Shown: positions 42,858 to 50,753 of the stretch, in pieces
Layout of the letters: each line of letters begins with the position of its first letter
How positions within the stretch are numbered: position 1 is the stretch's first letter
NCBI GenBank assembly: GCA_021325365.1
Contig: JAJPHF010000102.1
Span: forward strand, 1-64,000
DNA from: Pseudomonadota bacterium
GTDB lineage: Bacteria > Chloroflexota > UBA6077 > JAJPHF01
Length of the DNA: 64,000 bases
Reading direction: 5' to 3'
The notes under the pieces: generated by a model
What the model was told of the DNA's origin: nothing
What the model saw: the letters and a program-made list of their open reading frames with translations, nothing else
Databases searched by the model: none
Position numbers and translations under genes: made by a program

Positions 42858-43739
42858 CTACACGCGCACCGGCAAGGCGAGGCCCTCGAAGGTCTTGTCG
42901 GCCATAAAGTCGTCGAGGCCCCAGCGCTCCACCTGGGCGATGATCTCGTCGTACTCGGCGCGCGGGAGCGGCGCGTAGTGGAAGCGCTCGCCCGGGTCGA
43001 AGCGGCTGAAGTCCCAGGGGCGGTCCTGGAACTCCTCGGGGATGCTGTAGCGCCAGAGCGGCAGGCAGCTGGCCGGGTCGCGGGTCAGGTCGGCCTCGGC
43101 ACGCTGCAGCACGCGGAAGAAGCGGTCGAGCAGGGCGCGGTCGTAGCGTGGATCGACCCACCATAGCGTCTTGAAAGTGTTGGCGATGATCGAGCGCAGG
43201 CCGAGCTGGTCGGCCATCGAGATCTGGGGGTCGAGGAGGCTCGTCGCCTCGACCTCGCCCTCGAGCAGGGCGGTGAGCCGCGCGCCGAAGCCGCCGACGT
43301 TCACGGTGTTGATCTGGTCGAGCGGCAGGTACGGCTCGAGGCGGTAGGGCACGTTGAAGTGGCTGCCGGCCCGCATGCCGACGGCGATAGGGACATTCGC
43401 TAGATCCTCGGGGCGCTGGATGGACGAATCGGGGCGCACGTAGATGGCCCAGCGCGCGACGCCGTAGGCGTCGGGCACGAACTTGCCCATGCCGGCGCCG
43501 GCGTTGCACACGGAGCCCCAGGCGCAAGCGTTGGTGATGGTCGGCTCGCCGGCCTGGAAGGGCTGGTCCTGCGGGCGCTCCAGGTATGCCTTGCCCTTCC
43601 ACGACGCCATCTGCCCGCGCACGACGTCCCAGCGAATTTCCGGGTCGATGCCCTCGTCCTGGAAGTAGCCGCGCTCCAGCGCGATCCACTCATGGAGCCG
43701 CATGCCCGTCGGCGAAATAGGCACTCGGGTAAGCGCCAT
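42858..43739 (-). CDS. Signal-less substrate-binding-fold protein (dihydroxyphthalate-decarboxylase-like)
   Basis: A 293-residue protein beginning MALTRVPISPTGMRLHEWIA, without signal peptide or lipobox. It follows the NMT1/SsuA fold: ERGYFQDEGIDPEIRWDVVR, WAIYVRPDSSIQRPEDLANV, PIAVGMRAGSHFNVPYRLEP, FGARLTALLEGEVEATSLLD. ATG at 43739 has GAGGAGAGG upstream. Lack of export suggests a cytoplasmic enzyme or sensor in the style of the protein at 2678-3640. It sits between the decarboxylase-like beta subunit and the exported paralogue, so both forms of the fold occur in one operon. Confidence 0.78.
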   Translation of the reverse strand: MALTRVPISPTGMRLHEWIALERGYFQDEGIDPEIRWDVVRGQMASWKGKAYLERPQDQPFQAGEPTITNACAWGSVCNAGAGMGKFVPDAYGVARWAIYVRPDSSIQRPEDLANVPIAVGMRAGSHFNVPYRLEPYLPLDQINTVNVGGFGARLTALLEGEVEATSLLDPQISMADQLGLRSIIANTFKTLWWVDPRYDRALLDRFFRVLQRAEADLTRDPASCLPLWRYSIPEEFQDRPWDFSRFDPGERFHYAPLPRAEYDEIIAQVERWGLDDFMADKTFEGLALPVRV

Positions 43740-43806
43740 CGCTGCCTCTCCTCTTGAATTCTCTAAGACGTATGGAACGGCCCCCGGCAGGCGCCGGCCC
43801 ACCGCG

Positions 43807-44397
43807 CTACACTGCTCCCACGGGCATTGGCTGCGCCGCCAGGGCGCGGCGGAACGCTTCGCGTGACTCGACGCTGTAAAGGCGGCGGAAGTCGTTCGGG
43901 AAGCGAGTGTCGCCCGGCTCCACGTGAAGGTCTACGAATATGGGGCCTTCCTCGCAGAGGAGGGCCGGCAGCGCCTGCTCCCAGTCCCCCAGCGCGTCGA
44001 AAGCGTAAGCGCGCGGGTAGCCCGCGGCGCGAGCCAGCGCCGGGAAATCCACGCGCCCCACGCCGGGGATGGGAACAGCGCCGTTCGTCTCGTAGGTGCC
44101 GTTCTGGCAGAGACAATGGACCAGGTTCTTGGGCGCCACGTTGGCGATCGTCACCAGCGAGCCGAGGTTCATGAGCAGGCTGCCATCGCCGTCGAGCACG
44201 ATCACGCGCTTGTCCGGACGGCCCAGCGCCAGGCCCAGGGCGTGCGAGGAGCCCTGTCCCATGGCGCCGGTGAACGTGTAGTTCAGCGGATGGGGCGCGA
44301 GGTTGATCCATTCTTGCGCGGCCATGTACACGGCCACCACGATCTCGTCGGTGCGGCGCCGCGCCAGCGCTCGCAGACACTCGTCGCGCTTCATCAT
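43807..44397 (-). CDS. TPP-dependent decarboxylase, beta (PP-domain) subunit, sulfopyruvate/phosphonopyruvate decarboxylase-like
   Basis: A 196-residue protein containing only the pyrophosphate-binding half of a thiamine-diphosphate enzyme: GAMGQGSSHALGLALGRPDK, then VIVLDGDGSLLMNLGSLVTI and NLVHCLCQNGTYETNG (the GDGS...N metal/TPP motif). The partner PYR half is the next gene upstream, the split seen in ComE/ComD sulfopyruvate decarboxylase and phosphonopyruvate decarboxylase. Tandem ATGs at the start. The heterodimer would decarboxylate sulfopyruvate to sulfoacetaldehyde, phosphonopyruvate, or another 3-substituted pyruvate. Confidence 0.85.
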   Translation of the reverse strand: MMKRDECLRALARRRTDEIVVAVYMAAQEWINLAPHPLNYTFTGAMGQGSSHALGLALGRPDKRVIVLDGDGSLLMNLGSLVTIANVAPKNLVHCLCQNGTYETNGAVPIPGVGRVDFPALARAAGYPRAYAFDALGDWEQALPALLCEEGPIFVDLHVEPGDTRFPNDFRRLYSVESREAFRRALAAQPMPVGAV

Positions 44398-44416
44398 GGC
44401 TCTTCTCCCGCCCCTA

Positions 44417-44929
44417 CTACTGCGGCTCCCTGCCGATAAGTAGCACCGTCGGCGCCATCCGCGCGTAGGCGGCTTCGATCGCGGGCACGATCCGCTCCAC
44501 GTCGGCAGGGTCCTCGACGAGCGCGTGCTCCACCCCCATCGCGTCCAGCACCGGCTCCACGATCCGTACCCCGTAGCTCGCGGACTCGGTGGGCCGGACG
44601 CCGGGCTCCTTCGACAGCAGCCCGACCATCATGCAGACGGGCGAGGCCAACTCGACGGCCGTGCCGCGCACGGCGTTCAGCGAGTCCAGCAGGCCCGTGT
44701 ACTGGATGAGCAGCAGCGCGCGCTGGCCCGCGGCGAACAGGCCGCTACAGATCGACACGCCCTCGTCCTCTTTGCAGACCTGTACGACCCGCAGGTCCGG
44801 ATCCCCCAGCAGCGTCTTCAGCAGGTGGTGGCTGGTCGTGGCGTCGGGCAGGGCCACGACGAACTGGATTCCCGCCCGCTTGATCTCGTGGATGATCGCG
44901 TCGGCAGTGAGCACCTCGGTAGCTTGCAA
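44417..44929 (-). CDS. TPP-dependent decarboxylase, alpha (PYR-domain) subunit, sulfopyruvate decarboxylase-like
   Basis: A 170-residue PYR domain: ADAIIHEIKRAGIQFVVALP, DATTSHHLLKTLLGDPDLRV, then VQVCKEDEGVSICSGLFAAG, where the Glu after KED is the conserved TPP-activating glutamate, and LLLIQYTGLLDSLNAVRGTA, ASPVCMMVGLL. This is the ComD pattern. It lies 19 bases upstream of the beta subunit gene; the two form one enzyme. Sulfopyruvate is favoured by the subunit split and sulfur-type neighbours, but phosphonopyruvate and related keto acids cannot be excluded by eye. Confidence 0.85.
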   Translation of the reverse strand: MQATEVLTADAIIHEIKRAGIQFVVALPDATTSHHLLKTLLGDPDLRVVQVCKEDEGVSICSGLFAAGQRALLLIQYTGLLDSLNAVRGTAVELASPVCMMVGLLSKEPGVRPTESASYGVRIVEPVLDAMGVEHALVEDPADVERIVPAIEAAYARMAPTVLLIGREPQ

Positions 44930-44962
44930 CCGCGCACCCTCCTTCCCAGCGCCAGCGCCGGC

Positions 44963-45472
44963 TCAGCGATACTCCGGCGCATTCTCCTGCTGCTCCAGGT
45001 AGAAGCCGGTCTCGTCCTGGAGCGGCATGTAAATGAAGGCGATCCACTTGCAGGACTGGCCGGCGTGGCGGTTGAAGTGCTGGTGCTCAACGCCGCCCGG
45101 CTTGATCGGCAGGAGGATCAGATCGCCGGCTTCCCAATCGATGCGCTCGCCGTCCACCTCCGTGTACCCTTGACCCTCCAGCACGAAGATGGCGAGGCCG
45201 CCCTGGTGGCGATGCTTGCCTGAGTGGGTGTGGATGTCGTGCTGGAACACGAGCCATTGGTGCAGGGCGCTGCCGGTGTCGGAGGAGCGGGCGACGTAGA
45301 AGCGCAGCCGGCCCATGCGCGTCTGCTCCCACGGCTGCTCGCCAGCGCGCACGACGATGCGGCCGTGGAGCGCGCGCTCGCGGAGTTCGAGCTGCGCTTT
45401 CACGAGCCGCTCGTAGCCGTCGGGCGGGAGCGGCTCCCGCTGCCGCGTGCGAGTTCGCTCGAGGTCTGCCAT
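44963..45472 (-). CDS. Cupin-domain protein
   Basis: A 169-residue protein. A helical N-terminus (YERLVKAQLELRERALHGRI) precedes a single cupin: QWLVFQHDIHTHSGKHRHQG then GLAIFVLEGQGYTEVDGERI, DWEAGDLILLPI and GVEHQHFNRHAGQSC. The metal-binding set HxH...E...H is present (H-T-H / K-H-R-H and EHQHFN). It resembles gentisate-dioxygenase-like or storage-type cupins in which ring or keto acids bind. Second gene of the operon, 57 bases after the first lipoprotein gene. Substrate unknown; dioxygenase, isomerase or sensor are all possible. Confidence 0.8.
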   Translation of the reverse strand: MADLERTRTRQREPLPPDGYERLVKAQLELRERALHGRIVVRAGEQPWEQTRMGRLRFYVARSSDTGSALHQWLVFQHDIHTHSGKHRHQGGLAIFVLEGQGYTEVDGERIDWEAGDLILLPIKPGGVEHQHFNRHAGQSCKWIAFIYMPLQDETGFYLEQQENAPEYR

Positions 45473-45529
45473 ACACCTTCCTCAGCGCGTTCGTCGAGCT
45501 GGTGGGGAGATTGGAGGCGGCCAGCCGCG

Positions 45530-46624
45530 CTAGCGCGGGGCGCTGGCGACCTGGCGCGCGCGCTCGGTGATCGTGCGGTCTTTCCACTGGCTCTCGGGCG
45601 GCAGCGCCGGCAGGTCCTCCAGCTCCTGCTGAATCTTGATCACCACCTCCGTCGGCTCAGGGCGCAGGTCGCTGGAATCGACCAGCGTGGGGTGCTGCAC
45701 GATGTAGTAATCGTACATCTGCTCGGCGACGGGGCGCGGCGTCTGCGTCTCGTCCATCCAGATGGTAATGAGCGCCTCGCGGTTGGCGGGATCGTGCGCC
45801 CACTCCTTGCCGCGGATGAGCCCAGCGACAAAGTTGACGAGGTCGTCGCGGTTCTGGGGAGTGTCCAGCCAGTCGCGGCGCACCCACCAGGAAACGAACG
45901 AGTACTGGGGCACCACGTCGGAGAAGCTGAGCAGGATGCGGTAGCCGTCGAGCTTGGCGATAAAGTTCACCGGGTCGGCGATGACGGCGGCCTGGATGCC
46001 GCCGGTCTGAAGCGCCGCGTAGCGCTGGGGATTGCCGCCCGCCTGGGTCAGCTCGTAGTCGTCGTCGCCGAGGCCGCGCCCGCGCAGCATCACGCGCGCC
46101 ACCGTGCCGGTGCCCGCCTTGAGGCTGGAGACGCCGACTTTCTGGCCGCGCAAGCCGTCGACGCTCGTAATATCCGGCCGCGACACCAGGTCGTAGGGCG
46201 CCTCGAGGTTGTGGTCGGCGACCATCGTGAGAGGAGCGCCCTTCGACAGCGCGGTGATCGCGGAGTCGGTTGGCGACTGGAGCACGTCGAGCCCGCCGCT
46301 ACTGAGCGCGCTGATCGCCTCGTTGGTCTGGATCGACACACGCTCGGGCGCAAGGCCCAGCTCGGCGAAGATGCCCGCGTGCTGGGCGGCCCAGATGGTG
46401 TACCAGTAGCCCGAGAGGCCGATAAGGCCCATCTGCAGGGCGCGCGGCTCGCGGGCCGGCGCCGCGGCGGGCGCGGCGCCGGACGGGGCAGTAGGGGCAG
46501 CCGCGGAGGGTGCGCTGCCCGCCGGCGCCCCCGCGGGGGTGGCGGGCGGGGCCGCGCAGGCCAGCGTCAGGGCGGCGATGGCAACCAGCAGCATCGAGCG
46601 GCTCCAGGCGGGGCGACCGGCCAT
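45530..46624 (-). CDS. NMT1/SsuA-type ABC substrate-binding lipoprotein, first gene of the decarboxylase operon
   Basis: A 364-residue lipoprotein with signal MAGRPAWSRSMLLVAIAALT and lipobox TLAC, an Ala/Pro-rich linker, then GLIGLSGYWYTIWAAQHAGI, SSGGLDVLQSPTDSAITALS, LTMVADHN, DGLRGQKVGVSSLKAGTGTV and SWWVRRDWLDTPQNRDDLVN. It is more divergent from the other three lipoproteins than they are from one another. It is transcribed first in the operon (then cupin, decarboxylase alpha and beta, two more binding folds, LLM). ABC permease and ATPase genes are absent nearby. Confidence 0.87.
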   Translation of the reverse strand: MAGRPAWSRSMLLVAIAALTLACAAPPATPAGAPAGSAPSAAAPTAPSGAAPAAAPAREPRALQMGLIGLSGYWYTIWAAQHAGIFAELGLAPERVSIQTNEAISALSSGGLDVLQSPTDSAITALSKGAPLTMVADHNLEAPYDLVSRPDITSVDGLRGQKVGVSSLKAGTGTVARVMLRGRGLGDDDYELTQAGGNPQRYAALQTGGIQAAVIADPVNFIAKLDGYRILLSFSDVVPQYSFVSWWVRRDWLDTPQNRDDLVNFVAGLIRGKEWAHDPANREALITIWMDETQTPRPVAEQMYDYYIVQHPTLVDSSDLRPEPTEVVIKIQQELEDLPALPPESQWKDRTITERARQVASAPR

Positions 46625-47257
46625 GCGCGGCTCCTCCTTGCCCGCTAGGCTCCCAACAGCGTGGTCTCGCGGTTGAGAGAGTCATCCGAAGTGTGACTCC
46701 TTCAAACCCAGACTCACGGCACGGCGAGGCGCGGGCGAGATTGATGGCGGACCGGCCCGCATGGTACCATGCGAACCGCGCCGCGCGCGACGGCAGCTCG
46801 GATCCCCCGCTAACTGCCGCTGGCGCGCCTGTGGCGAGCAATCGGGGCTGCCACCCGACACTCGGGCGCACATTGCCGGGTGTCGCTTTTCGTCGACCCA
46901 CGCGACGTCGGAGGCGAGCGGGCCGGCGCCGCTGGCGGGGCTCGCATCACAATCGCGACACAAGTGCGACTAGGCATGCCCGTCCGGACCAGGGCAACGC
47001 GATGCGAATAGGCCACTCGCTTCAAGGACAATTCTGAGACGGGCACGCTTCCTGCCATGCACCTCATCTAGCGACGCGCACAACGTCGTGCACCGTGTCG
47101 CCCCGGCCGAATTCGCGCCGTGCGGAAGGCCATCATCGCAGTAGTCGCACGGGTCCATCGCCACCAGCGAGCCCATGGCGCGCCTCGGCCGTGGCTCGCT
47201 CGCGCCCTGCCCGGTCTGGACGTCGGAGCCAAGAGTAGTATCGTAGGAGTCAAAGCG
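46625..47257. other. Gap of 633 bases: 16-bp palindrome, terminator-like hairpin, no gene
   Basis: Divergent upstream region of the decarboxylase operon and of the M23-like gene. It holds a perfect 16-bp palindrome CGCATGGTACCATGCG (46758-46773), a candidate operator. A hairpin CGACACTCGG/CCGGGTGTCG (46856-46865 with 46876-46885, one G-T pair) followed by CTTTT resembles a plus-strand terminator. Open frames here have no ribosome sites or family features. The stretch 46940-47120 is slightly more AT-rich, without a recognisable RNA. Confidence 0.5.
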
Positions 47258-47905
47258 ATGCGCGCAGCGGAGCTGCTGGCGGTGCTAGCCCTGGTCGCGG
47301 CGGTCGGCATGGGGCCGTACGTGCCCGGGCCACGAGCCCACGCGGCGGTCCTGAGCCAGGACGAGCCGGAGGACGCCGCGCCCGAGCAAGCCGGGCCGGA
47401 GGACGCGGAGGAGGCCGAGCCGGCGGCCGACGTGTTCCCGGCTTGGCTGCCGCCCGGCGGGCTCTACGGACGCCACAAGTGGGTGCCCGGCTCGAACGGG
47501 GTGGACGTGTTCCTGCCGCGGGGCACCGAGGTCCGCGCTCCCGTGGCCGGGCTCGTGGTCGCGCCGGCCGCGGTGGTGCTGCCGTTTCCGCCGCCGGTCC
47601 CGTCGGTCGCGCTGCGCGGCGACAGCGGGCTCTCGTTCTTCATGGGCCATGTTCAGCCGCTGGTCTACCCGGGGACGCAGGTCCAGGCGGGCGACCTCCT
47701 GGCAGTGATCGACGATCCAGGGCTCGACCAGCTGACGAGCGCCGGCCCGGGGCCGTCGGGCTGGCAGCACGTCGATCTGAACGTGTCGGACGTCGGCGCG
47801 TTCACCTGGTACGGTGGGGACGTGCCGGCCTCGCAGTGGCTGCAAGGCACTGGCTACCAGGGGACGCTGGTCGACCGGACCCCGGGGCCGGTCCAGGTGG
47901 AGTAA
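47258..47905 (+). CDS. Secreted M23-like (LytM-fold) protein, probably degenerate
   Basis: A 215-residue protein. ATG at 47258 with TAGGAG eight bases upstream begins a signal peptide (MRAAELLAVLALVAAVGMGP), then an acidic linker (EPEDAAPEQAGPEDAEEAEP). The fold is M23/LytM: SNGVDVFLPRGTEVRAPVAG, LSFFMGHVQPLVYPGTQVQA, GDLLAVIDDPG and a final WQHVDLNVSDVG. The usual zinc ligands HxxxD ('HxGiD') and HLHFE are changed to NGVDV and HVDLN, so at least one ligand is lost and activity is doubtful. Probably a binding or regulatory version. Confidence 0.7.
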   Translation: MRAAELLAVLALVAAVGMGPYVPGPRAHAAVLSQDEPEDAAPEQAGPEDAEEAEPAADVFPAWLPPGGLYGRHKWVPGSNGVDVFLPRGTEVRAPVAGLVVAPAAVVLPFPPPVPSVALRGDSGLSFFMGHVQPLVYPGTQVQAGDLLAVIDDPGLDQLTSAGPGPSGWQHVDLNVSDVGAFTWYGGDVPASQWLQGTGYQGTLVDRTPGPVQVE

Positions 47906-47994
47906 GACCTGGCTGCGCTTGGGCTGGAGGCCCCGGGCAGGGTGCCGCGCCGCGCCGCGTGGCGCGCGGCGCGGCAGAAGGGGCGGTAAGACGC

Positions 47995-48717
47995 ATGCAC
48001 CAGACTTCGGACCTACACGTGGACAACCTGCACGCCGCGCTCTGTCAGCCCGCCGGCGGCGCACCAGCGGGGCTGCTCTTGCTGCCGATGGTCTACGGCA
48101 TCGAGCACAAGGTGCTGGAGTATGCGAGCTGGCTGGCCGACGCCGGCTTCGCCGCGGTGGTCTGGGATCCGTATTCGGGTCGCGAGGTGCCGACGGGCAC
48201 GCCCGAGGACCTGGCGCCGTTCTCGCGCTCGCTGCGCGACGCCGCCGTCCGCGCCGAGCAGGAGCGCTGGCTAGCGTACATGCAGCAGGAGCTGCGGCTC
48301 GCGCAGGTGGGCGTGATCGGCTGGTGCATGGGCGGCCGCTACGCGCTGCTGCTCGCGGCGCACAGCCGTGCCGTCGCCGCCTGCGTGGCGTACTATCCGT
48401 CAATCGTCGATCCGCCGGCGCCCAACTACGACGAGGACGCCGTCGCGCGGAGCGGGGAGATTCACTGCCCGGTGCAGGTGATCTACCCCGGCCAGGACCA
48501 CGTGACCCATGCCGGCACGTTCGGCGCGCTGCAAGCCGCGCTTCAGGCGCGCGAGGCGCCGACGGCCACGCAGCTCTACCCGACCGCCGACCACGGCTTT
48601 CTCGACCCGGCGCGGCACCCGGGCGCACAGAACGTCGCCGCGCTGGGAGCGGCCTGGCCGCAGACCGTCGCGTTTCTCCACGCCCACCTGGCGCCAGCCG
48701 CGGTCGCGACCGTCTGA
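47995..48717 (+). CDS. Dienelactone hydrolase family protein
   Basis: A 240-residue alpha/beta hydrolase. The nucleophile elbow is GWCMGGRYALLL, a Cys nucleophile as in dienelactone hydrolase; Asp in YPGQDHVTHAG and His in TADHGFLDPAR complete the triad. N-terminal GLLLLPMVYGIEHKVLEYAS and WDPYSGREVPTG are also family-like. These enzymes open dienelactones in chlorocatechol breakdown, or hydrolyse other small esters. ATG at 47995 has GAAGGGGCGG upstream. It follows the M23-like gene by 89 bases on the same strand. Confidence 0.9.
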   Translation: MHQTSDLHVDNLHAALCQPAGGAPAGLLLLPMVYGIEHKVLEYASWLADAGFAAVVWDPYSGREVPTGTPEDLAPFSRSLRDAAVRAEQERWLAYMQQELRLAQVGVIGWCMGGRYALLLAAHSRAVAACVAYYPSIVDPPAPNYDEDAVARSGEIHCPVQVIYPGQDHVTHAGTFGALQAALQAREAPTATQLYPTADHGFLDPARHPGAQNVAALGAAWPQTVAFLHAHLAPAAVATV

Positions 48718-48730
48718 TTCGCCGCGGCGC

Positions 48731-48952
48731 TCAGGACGCGCTTGGCGTCCAAAGGTGCAGGTTGGGGTACGCCGCGAGGTCGCGGTAGTTCAGCGTCCAG
48801 ACGGGCACGCTGAGCGAGAGGCCGGTGACCGCCTCGCGGAAGCCAGCAACCGCTATCGCGTGGCCCGCGTCGAGGCGGTCCAGCCACGCGATCAATGGCC
48901 CGGCGTCGAGCACGCCGCGCCTCGGCGCCTCACCGATCATCGAGGCCGGCAC
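48731..48952 (-). pseudogene. Internally deleted PIN-domain (VapC-type) remnant
   Basis: A 73-residue frame starts GTG 48952 (or ATG 48940). Its N-terminus GVLDAGPLIAWLD is the first strand and catalytic Asp of a PIN domain; its C-terminus VPVWTLNYRDLAAYPNLHLW is the last strand ('TxNxxDF'). The ~60 residues normally between, with the other acidic residues, are reduced to HAIAVAGFREAVTGLSLS. A usual PIN toxin has about 130 residues, so this is most likely a decayed toxin gene. No antitoxin partner is visible. Confidence 0.5.
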
Positions 48953-49054
48953 GGTCCTCGGGCTGCTCGCGAGCCGGTCTGGAAGTCTCTGGCACGAGGC
49001 CTGCCCAGACTTTCAGGCGCAGGGGCCGCGTATCGTTGGCGGAGGGCTCAGGCC

Positions 49055-49522
49055 ATGAAGGTTCGTGAGATCATGACGACACCGGTCATCACCGCGCCCG
49101 CCGACATGCCGGTGGGCGATCTGGCCGAGCTGCTGGCCAAGCACCGCATCACGGCGGTGCCGATCGTAGACGACGAGGGGGCGGTCGTCGGCCTCGTCAG
49201 CGAGTTCGACCTGATGGCGCGGCCCGGACGGTGCGCGGCCGACGTGATGACGCGGGGCGTGATTACCGTCGATCAGGAGACAGAAGTCGACGACGTGCGA
49301 TTTCTGCTGGTCGAGCGGCGCATCCGCCGCGTGCCGGTGATGTCCGGCCACACGATGGTGGGCATTATCAGCCGCAGCGACATCGTGCGCCTGATGGCGC
49401 TGCACTGGATCTGCGAGGCGTGTGGCGAGTCGGCGCGCGGCGATCGGCCGCCGCAGCAGTGCCCGCGCTGCGCCGCGCCCGGGGAACAGTTCGTGCAAGA
49501 GCCACTACACCCGGGGATGTAG
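49055..49522 (+). CDS. Paired CBS-domain protein with C-terminal zinc ribbon
   Basis: A 155-residue protein. Two CBS motifs: VREIMTTPVITAPADMPVGD with ITAVPIVDDEGAVVGLVSEF, and AADVMTRGVITVDQETEVDD with IRRVPVMSGHTMVGIISRSD. The last 35 residues hold CEACGESARG and CPRCAAPGEQF, a rubredoxin-like zinc ribbon. CBS pairs bind adenosine nucleotides; the ribbon could contact a partner protein. ATG at 49055 with GGAGGG upstream. It is 111 bases before pdhA on the same strand, with a repeat element between them; a regulatory link to pyruvate dehydrogenase is speculative. Confidence 0.88.
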   Translation: MKVREIMTTPVITAPADMPVGDLAELLAKHRITAVPIVDDEGAVVGLVSEFDLMARPGRCAADVMTRGVITVDQETEVDDVRFLLVERRIRRVPVMSGHTMVGIISRSDIVRLMALHWICEACGESARGDRPPQQCPRCAAPGEQFVQEPLHPGM

Positions 49523-49528
49523 CGAGGA

Positions 49529-49615
49529 GCTGTCAGTCATCAGCCATCAGCTATCAGCCATTAGTCCGCCGGCAAGCCCCGGCAAGCTGAGAACTGACGG
49601 CTGAGCGCTGAGGGC
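49529..49615. repeat. Heptamer-array element, copy 3, before pdhA
   Basis: Left array CTGTCAGTCATCAGCCATCA then GCTATCAGCCAT (7-base period); centre GCCGGCAAGCCCCGGCAAGC; right array CTGAGAACTGACGGCTGAGC then GCTGAGGG in opposite orientation with the same period. It fills the gap between the CBS gene stop and the pdhA ribosome site. Confidence 0.75.
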
Positions 49616-49633
49616 GAGCAGCTAGGAGACGGG

Positions 49634-50737
49634 ATGGCCGTCGAGAAAAAGCGCGGCGCCCGTCGCCCGACGACGACGCGGGCGCACGCCGCCAACGGCA
49701 GCAACGGCAAGCTTGCCCTGCGCGGCGAGCAGCCGGAGACGCTGCTGAATTACTACCGCGAGATGGTGCTGATCCGGCGCTTCGAGCAGCGCGCGGGGGA
49801 GATGTACACGCGCGCCAAGATCGGCGGCTACTGTCACCTGAACCTCGGTGAGGAGGCGACCATCGTCGGCCTGATGGCCGCGCTGGAGCCGCGCGACTAC
49901 CTGCTCACGAACTACCGCGAGCACGGCTACGCGCTGGCGCGGGGGATCGAGCCGGGCCGAGTGATGGCCGAGCTGTTCGGCAAGGAGACGGGCACGTCGC
50001 GCGGACGCGGCGGCTCGATGCACATCTTCGACGCGAAGGCCCGGCTCCTGGGCGGCTACGCCATCGTGGGGGGGCAGCTGCCCATCGCCGTGGGCGTGGG
50101 CCTGGCCATCGACTACCGCGACGGCCACGAGGTGGTGATGGTGCAGATGGGCGACGCGACGACCAACATCGGCGCCTTCCACGAGTCGCTGAACCTGGCG
50201 CAGCTCTGGCACCTGCCGGTGGTGTTCGCGATCGTCAACAACCAGTACGGGATGGGCACGCCGCCGGAGCGGGCGTCGGCCGAGCCAGAGCTGTACAAGC
50301 GCGCCTGCGCCTACCGGATGGCGAGCGAGCGCGTGGACGGCAACGACGTGCTGGCCGTGCGGGAGGCCGCGCGGCGAGCGGTGCGGCGGGCGCGGGAGGA
50401 GCACGAGCCCACGCTGCTGGAGGCGGTGAGCTTCCGCCTGCGCGGCCATTCGGTCGTCGATCCGGCCCGCTATCGCTCTCGGGAGGAGGTGGAGCGCGGC
50501 CAGGCGCAGGACCCGATCCCCGCCTTCCGCCGCCGCCTGGTGACGGCGGGCATCGTGAACGACGAGCGGCTGGCGGAGATCGAGGCCGATGTCGAGCGCG
50601 TGGTGGACCAGGCGGTCGCCTTCGCGGACGAGAGCGCCGACCCGCGGCCCGCCGAGCTATTCACCTACGCCTACGCCACGCCCGCGCCCAACGAGCCGCG
50701 CCAGTTCCCGGGCCAGCCGCTCGTGAGTGCCGAGTGA
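49634..50737 (+). CDS. pdhA: Pyruvate dehydrogenase E1 component, alpha subunit
   Basis: A 367-residue E1-alpha. The N-terminal 35 residues are basic and disordered. Then YYREMVLIRRFEQRAGEMYT, LTNYREHGYALARGIEP, the phosphate loop SRGRGGSMHIFDAKARLLGG, and the TPP motif MGDATTNIGAFHESLNLAQL ending VFAIVNNQYGMGTP. With E1-beta it decarboxylates pyruvate and acetylates the lipoyl group of E2. ATG at 49634 has TAGGAGA nine bases upstream. First gene of pdhA-pdhB-pdhC; no E3 gene is in the window. Branched-chain substrate cannot be fully excluded but the sequence is of the PdhA type. Confidence 0.93.
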   Translation: MAVEKKRGARRPTTTRAHAANGSNGKLALRGEQPETLLNYYREMVLIRRFEQRAGEMYTRAKIGGYCHLNLGEEATIVGLMAALEPRDYLLTNYREHGYALARGIEPGRVMAELFGKETGTSRGRGGSMHIFDAKARLLGGYAIVGGQLPIAVGVGLAIDYRDGHEVVMVQMGDATTNIGAFHESLNLAQLWHLPVVFAIVNNQYGMGTPPERASAEPELYKRACAYRMASERVDGNDVLAVREAARRAVRRAREEHEPTLLEAVSFRLRGHSVVDPARYRSREEVERGQAQDPIPAFRRRLVTAGIVNDERLAEIEADVERVVDQAVAFADESADPRPAELFTYAYATPAPNEPRQFPGQPLVSAE

Positions 50738-50753
50738 GAAGTGAGGACCGCCC

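Noticed and set aside
46940..47120. Possible tRNA or small RNA in the AT-richer part of the gap
   Set aside because: No cloverleaf or TTCGA-type T-loop could be built; no terminator follows.
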